Source of the DNA: Amycolatopsis keratiniphila subsp. keratiniphila | Lineage (GTDB): Bacteria > Actinomycetota > Actinomycetes > Mycobacteriales > Pseudonocardiaceae | DNA: 64,000 nucleotides | Direction of reading: 5' to 3' | Assembly: GCF_001620365.2 (NCBI RefSeq) | Contig: NZ_LQMT02000003.1 | Span: forward strand, 132,460-196,459 | In this document: piece after piece, positions 61,235-64,000 of the stretch | Numbering within the stretch: the stretch's first letter is position 1 | Layout of the letters: the number at the start of each line of letters is the position of its first letter | Translations under genes and position numbers: made by a program | Notes under the pieces: model-generated | Seen by the model: only the letters and a program-made list of their open reading frames with translations | Database searches by the model: none | Told to the model about the DNA's origin: nothing

Positions 61235-62293
61235 ATGGGGGCAGCGAAGACACCCGTGCTCTGGACGACCGGGGCACCGGGAACCGGGAAATCGACCACC
61301 GCCTGGGGGTTGTACACCCGCCTGACGCGAGCGGGCGGCAGCGTCGCGTACGTCGACATCGACCAGCTCGGGCTGATCGGCCCGCCGCCCGGCGGCGGGG
61401 ACGCCGCGCACGCGATCAAGGCGGCGAATCTGCTGCGCGTACTGGAAGTCCTGCGAGGTACCGCGCAGGTCGTCGTGTCCGGGGTGGTGGACCCGGCGAA
61501 GCCGTACATCGACAGCCCGGACTTCGACCTCACGCTCATCCGGCTGACGTGCGATCGCGACGAACTCCGGCGCCGCTTCCTCGGCCGTGGCTCACCCGCC
61601 GCGGCCTTGCCCGACCTCTTCGCGGTGGCGGACGTCTACGACCGCGCCGGTTTCGGCGAGGCGATGGACACGACCGGCCAGCGGCCCGAGCAGACCGTCG
61701 AAGCACTGTTCCACCGCTGCACCTTGGACGCCGGAACCGTTCGCACGCCGGACGCTGGCCAGCCGCAGCCCGGGCCGGTGACCGTGGTGACCGGCCCGAC
61801 GGCGGTCGGCAAGTCGACCGCCGCGTTCGGCGCGCTGCGGGACCTGTGGGAGCGGGACGCGCCCGTCGCGTACGTCGATCTCGCGCAACTCGGCTTCGCG
61901 AACCCCGGCCCGGACCCGGCACTTGAGGCGGCACTGCTGTCGGCCGTCTGGCGCGGTTATCGCGACGCGGGGGCGAAGCGATTGATCGTCGTGGCCCGGG
62001 AATTCCGCCCGGAGCATCGTCGGGTCTTCGACGCCGTCACCGTCGTCCACCTCGACGCGGACGACACCACGCTCACCGAGCGGGTCCGGCGCCGGGCCGA
62101 AGGCGAGTCCGCCTTGCTGGCGGGCGACGAGCTACGCGGCGCGCCACCCGGCGTACGGGACCGGGTGGCCGCGCGCGCGATCGCCGAGGCGGCCCGGATG
62201 CGGCGTTCCGGCGGCGATCGCGTCGTCCTCGACACCTCCGGGCAGGAACCCGCCGAAACGGCCGCCGCGCTGCTCGCCGTGGTGGCTCAGTAG
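61235..62293 (+). CDS. Tandem P-loop kinase-like protein
   Basis: A 352-residue protein made of two similar P-loop halves. P-loop 1 is GAPGTGKST (13-21) and P-loop 2 is GPTAVGKS (187-194). Each half repeats a VAYVD..QLG segment. It resembles nucleotide or small-molecule kinases (broad-specificity NMP kinase, AAA_33 type). The substrate is unknown. The ATG at 61235 lies between the divergent kinase gene and the P-loop. Confidence 0.75.
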   Translation: MGAAKTPVLWTTGAPGTGKSTTAWGLYTRLTRAGGSVAYVDIDQLGLIGPPPGGGDAAHAIKAANLLRVLEVLRGTAQVVVSGVVDPAKPYIDSPDFDLTLIRLTCDRDELRRRFLGRGSPAAALPDLFAVADVYDRAGFGEAMDTTGQRPEQTVEALFHRCTLDAGTVRTPDAGQPQPGPVTVVTGPTAVGKSTAAFGALRDLWERDAPVAYVDLAQLGFANPGPDPALEAALLSAVWRGYRDAGAKRLIVVAREFRPEHRRVFDAVTVVHLDADDTTLTERVRRRAEGESALLAGDELRGAPPGVRDRVAARAIAEAARMRRSGGDRVVLDTSGQEPAETAAALLAVVAQ

Positions 62294-62832
62294 CGTCGCT
62301 GACCGTCCTGGCGCTGTCCGGGCGGCCCGCCGCGCTGGTTCTGCCCCGGTTTGCCGATGGTCGTCGCCGTCGCGGTGTTCCCGGTGACCTTGGCGGTCAC
62401 CATCACCGTCTCGCCGACCTTGGGCTCGCCGGTCTTCATGGTCGACGCGTCGATCGTGTAGACCTGCTTGTAGCCGTCCTTGCTGGTCAGGCTGACGGAG
62501 GTCGCGCTGATCTCGGTGATCTCGCCGGTCTGCATCCGCTCGGTGCTGTAGCCGCCTTTGCCGTCGGAGACGACGAAGTCGCCGTGCAGCGCGTCGCGCG
62601 TCATCGCCCCGCCGGGGCCCATGAGCACCCGGCCGCCACCGGGACCGCCCATCATCGCGCCGCGTTCGGCGCCGTTCGCGGCGGTTCCGGCCCAGATCGC
62701 GGCGCCGCCGCCGGCGGCGATCACCACCGCCACCCCGGCCGCGATCGCGGTCTTGCGACCCGACCAGGTCTTCTTGGGTTCGCCTTCCGGGGCGGGCGCG
62801 CCCCATTCGGCGGGTTTGGTCGGTTCGGTCAT
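62287..62832 (-). CDS. Membrane-anchored DUF5666-like protein
   Basis: A 181-residue protein with one membrane segment (about residues 29-47), a Gly/Met-rich linker and an external beta-barrel domain (GEITEISATSVSLTSKDGY, VGETVMVTAKVTG). It resembles DUF5666/OB-type envelope proteins. It is divergent from the response regulator at 63002 and may belong to its regulon; that is inference. Its end overlaps the convergent P-loop gene by seven bases. Confidence 0.75.
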   Translation of the reverse strand: MTEPTKPAEWGAPAPEGEPKKTWSGRKTAIAAGVAVVIAAGGGAAIWAGTAANGAERGAMMGGPGGGRVLMGPGGAMTRDALHGDFVVSDGKGGYSTERMQTGEITEISATSVSLTSKDGYKQVYTIDASTMKTGEPKVGETVMVTAKVTGNTATATTIGKPGQNQRGGPPGQRQDGQRRY

Positions 62833-63001
62833 CTGGACGCCTCCATAAGGTCGGTTGCGGCCATGGTCGGCGCCGTCGCTGTGCGGGAGCTGTGCCGCCG
62901 GTGGGCACGCGCTGTGATTCCGCCACGGCGGGGTGATCGTTCACAGGAAACGCACAGCGGGCGCACAGAGAAGCCTCATCGGCGCCGCCCAGGATGGCAC
63001 C

Positions 63002-63751
63002 ATGACCAGTGTGAACGTCCCTTCGTCCGGTTCCGCGAAGGCCGGCCTGCGCCGTGCCGACGGCAGCCCCGTGCGGGTGCTGGTCGTCGACGACGAGGCG
63101 ACCTTGTCCGAGCTCGTGTCGATGGCGCTTCGCATGGAGGGCTGGGACATCCGCACCGCCGCCGACGGCACAGAGGCGGTCCGCGTCGCCAGGGAATTCC
63201 GGCCGGACGCGGTGGTGCTGGACGTCATGCTGCCGGATATGAGCGGTCTGGAAGTCCTGCGCCGCCTGCGTTCCGAGGTGCCGAACCTGCCGGTGCTGTT
63301 CCTGACCGCGAAGGACGCGGTGGAGGACAGGATCGCCGGGCTCACCGCGGGCGGCGACGACTACGTCACCAAACCGTTCAGCCTGGAGGAGGTCGCGCTG
63401 CGGTTGCGCGCACTGCTCCGCCGCGCGGGCGGGGTCGCCGGGCCGAGCGGGTCGATGCTCGTCGTCGGCGACCTGACCCTGGACGAGGACAGCCGCGAGG
63501 TGCACCGCGGCGGCGATCCGGTGCCGCTGACCGCGACCGAGTTCGAACTGCTGCGTTATCTCATGCGCAATCCGAAGCGCGTGCTGTCCAAGGCGCAGAT
63601 CCTCGACCGCGTCTGGAGCTACGACTTCGGTGGTCAGGCGAATATCGTCGAGCTGTACATTTCCTACCTCCGCAAGAAGATCGACGCCGACAGGGAACCG
63701 ATGATCCACACGATGCGCGGCGCCGGGTATGTCCTCAAACCCGCGGGGTAG
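63002..63751 (+). CDS. OmpR/PhoB-type response regulator
   Basis: A 249-residue regulator. The receiver domain has acidic pocket VVDDE, phospho-Asp in VVLDVMLPDMSG, and Lys in YVTKPFS. The winged helix ends in TMRGAGYVLKP. It is followed by an overlapping histidine kinase gene. It resembles TrcR/TcrA-type regulators; no specific name is safe. Confidence 0.95.
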   Translation: MTSVNVPSSGSAKAGLRRADGSPVRVLVVDDEATLSELVSMALRMEGWDIRTAADGTEAVRVAREFRPDAVVLDVMLPDMSGLEVLRRLRSEVPNLPVLFLTAKDAVEDRIAGLTAGGDDYVTKPFSLEEVALRLRALLRRAGGVAGPSGSMLVVGDLTLDEDSREVHRGGDPVPLTATEFELLRYLMRNPKRVLSKAQILDRVWSYDFGGQANIVELYISYLRKKIDADREPMIHTMRGAGYVLKPAG

Positions 63752-64000
63752 GCGGCCGTGGTCCCTGCGGCGACGGCTGATCGCGCAGGTCGCGGGCCTG
63801 CTCGCGCTCGTCTGCCTGGTGGTGGGCGTGGTCACCGAACTGGCGTTGCGGAGCTTCCTGATCGACCAGCTCGACTCCCGTCTCGCCGAGACCAGCGAAC
63901 GCGCCAGCCGCCCGCCGCCACCGGGCCGCCCCGGCGGGGAAAGGGTTCCTGAAGGCCTTCGCGCGTACGGGCAGAGCACCGGTTCGTTGTTCGTGAACCT
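63729..64000 (+). CDS. Sensor histidine kinase (partial, runs off the end)
   Basis: A frame opening with ATG at 63729, 23 bases inside the response regulator gene, reads SSNPRGRRPWSLRRRLIAQV and then a membrane helix (VAGLLALVCLVVGVVTELAL). An external stretch follows until the window end. This N-terminus and the overlap are typical of the kinase partner of an OmpR regulator. Confidence 0.85.
   Translation, partial: MSSNPRGRRPWSLRRRLIAQVAGLLALVCLVVGVVTELALRSFLIDQLDSRLAETSERASRPPPPGRPGGERVPEGLRAYGQSTGSLFVN

Overview
The window is a chromosomal segment of a high-GC actinobacterium, most likely Amycolatopsis or a close relative in the Pseudonocardiales. Codon third positions are overwhelmingly G or C. 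There is a mycothiol synthase gene. The first 16 kb follow the mycobacterial order sseC-cysA2-thiX-lmeA-glnR-mshD-pst-phoU-LCP-dus. No phage, IS element, CRISPR array or large secondary-metabolite cluster was found.

Layout. 1-3.2 kb: leftward sulfurtransferase, thioredoxin and LmeA genes. 3.3-10.3 kb: glnR, mshD and the phosphate block pstS-pstC-pstA-pstB with phoU convergent; PHO boxes (11-nt direct repeats of the GTTCAC type) precede both pstS and phoU. 10.4-17.5 kb: LCP cell-wall ligase, diguanylate cyclase coupled to idi, an epoxide-hydrolase-like enzyme, dusB, and an orphan HicB with the remains of its hicA. 17.7-27.5 kb: membrane proteins, a SodC-like protein, an exporter, a secreted metallophosphatase, HelD and an Lrp regulator. 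27.6-35.5 kb: lysA, a desaturase operon with two tiny partners, a DapA-family enzyme, an M20 peptidase, tadA, a CsbD protein and tRNA-Ser(CGA). 35.5-40.7 kb: DUF305 lipoprotein, secreted BNR protein and a large extracellular nuclease.

40.9-48.2 kb is the most unusual part. A leftward four-gene operon encodes two small helical proteins, a soluble EccC/FtsK-like ATPase and a helical partner. It is followed by tRNA-Ser(GGA), a PP2C phosphatase, and a rightward pair of an HTH-containing N-6 DNA methylase and a Ser/Thr kinase. 48.4-55.1 kb: an L,D-transpeptidase lipoprotein and two tandem paralogous secreted sugar-dehydrogenase/PKD/LGFP proteins. 55.2-64 kb: a 3-hydroxyacyl-CoA dehydrogenase, two TetR regulators (one with clear operators in front of a deazaflavin-dependent oxidoreductase), a NarL-type two-component system, a duplicated P-loop kinase, and an OmpR-type response regulator whose sensor kinase runs off the end.

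The spaces between genes carry several families of palindromes. One, built on GTGAAGGCCCCCTTCC, occurs at about 9.2, 40.7 and 55.1 kb, with half a copy at the very start. A second family is a 21-nt tandem unit containing CGCGTGATTGG, arranged in facing arrays at about 9.4 and 40.8 kb and as a single array at 59.0 kb. Many of these probably act as terminators or repetitive palindromic elements.
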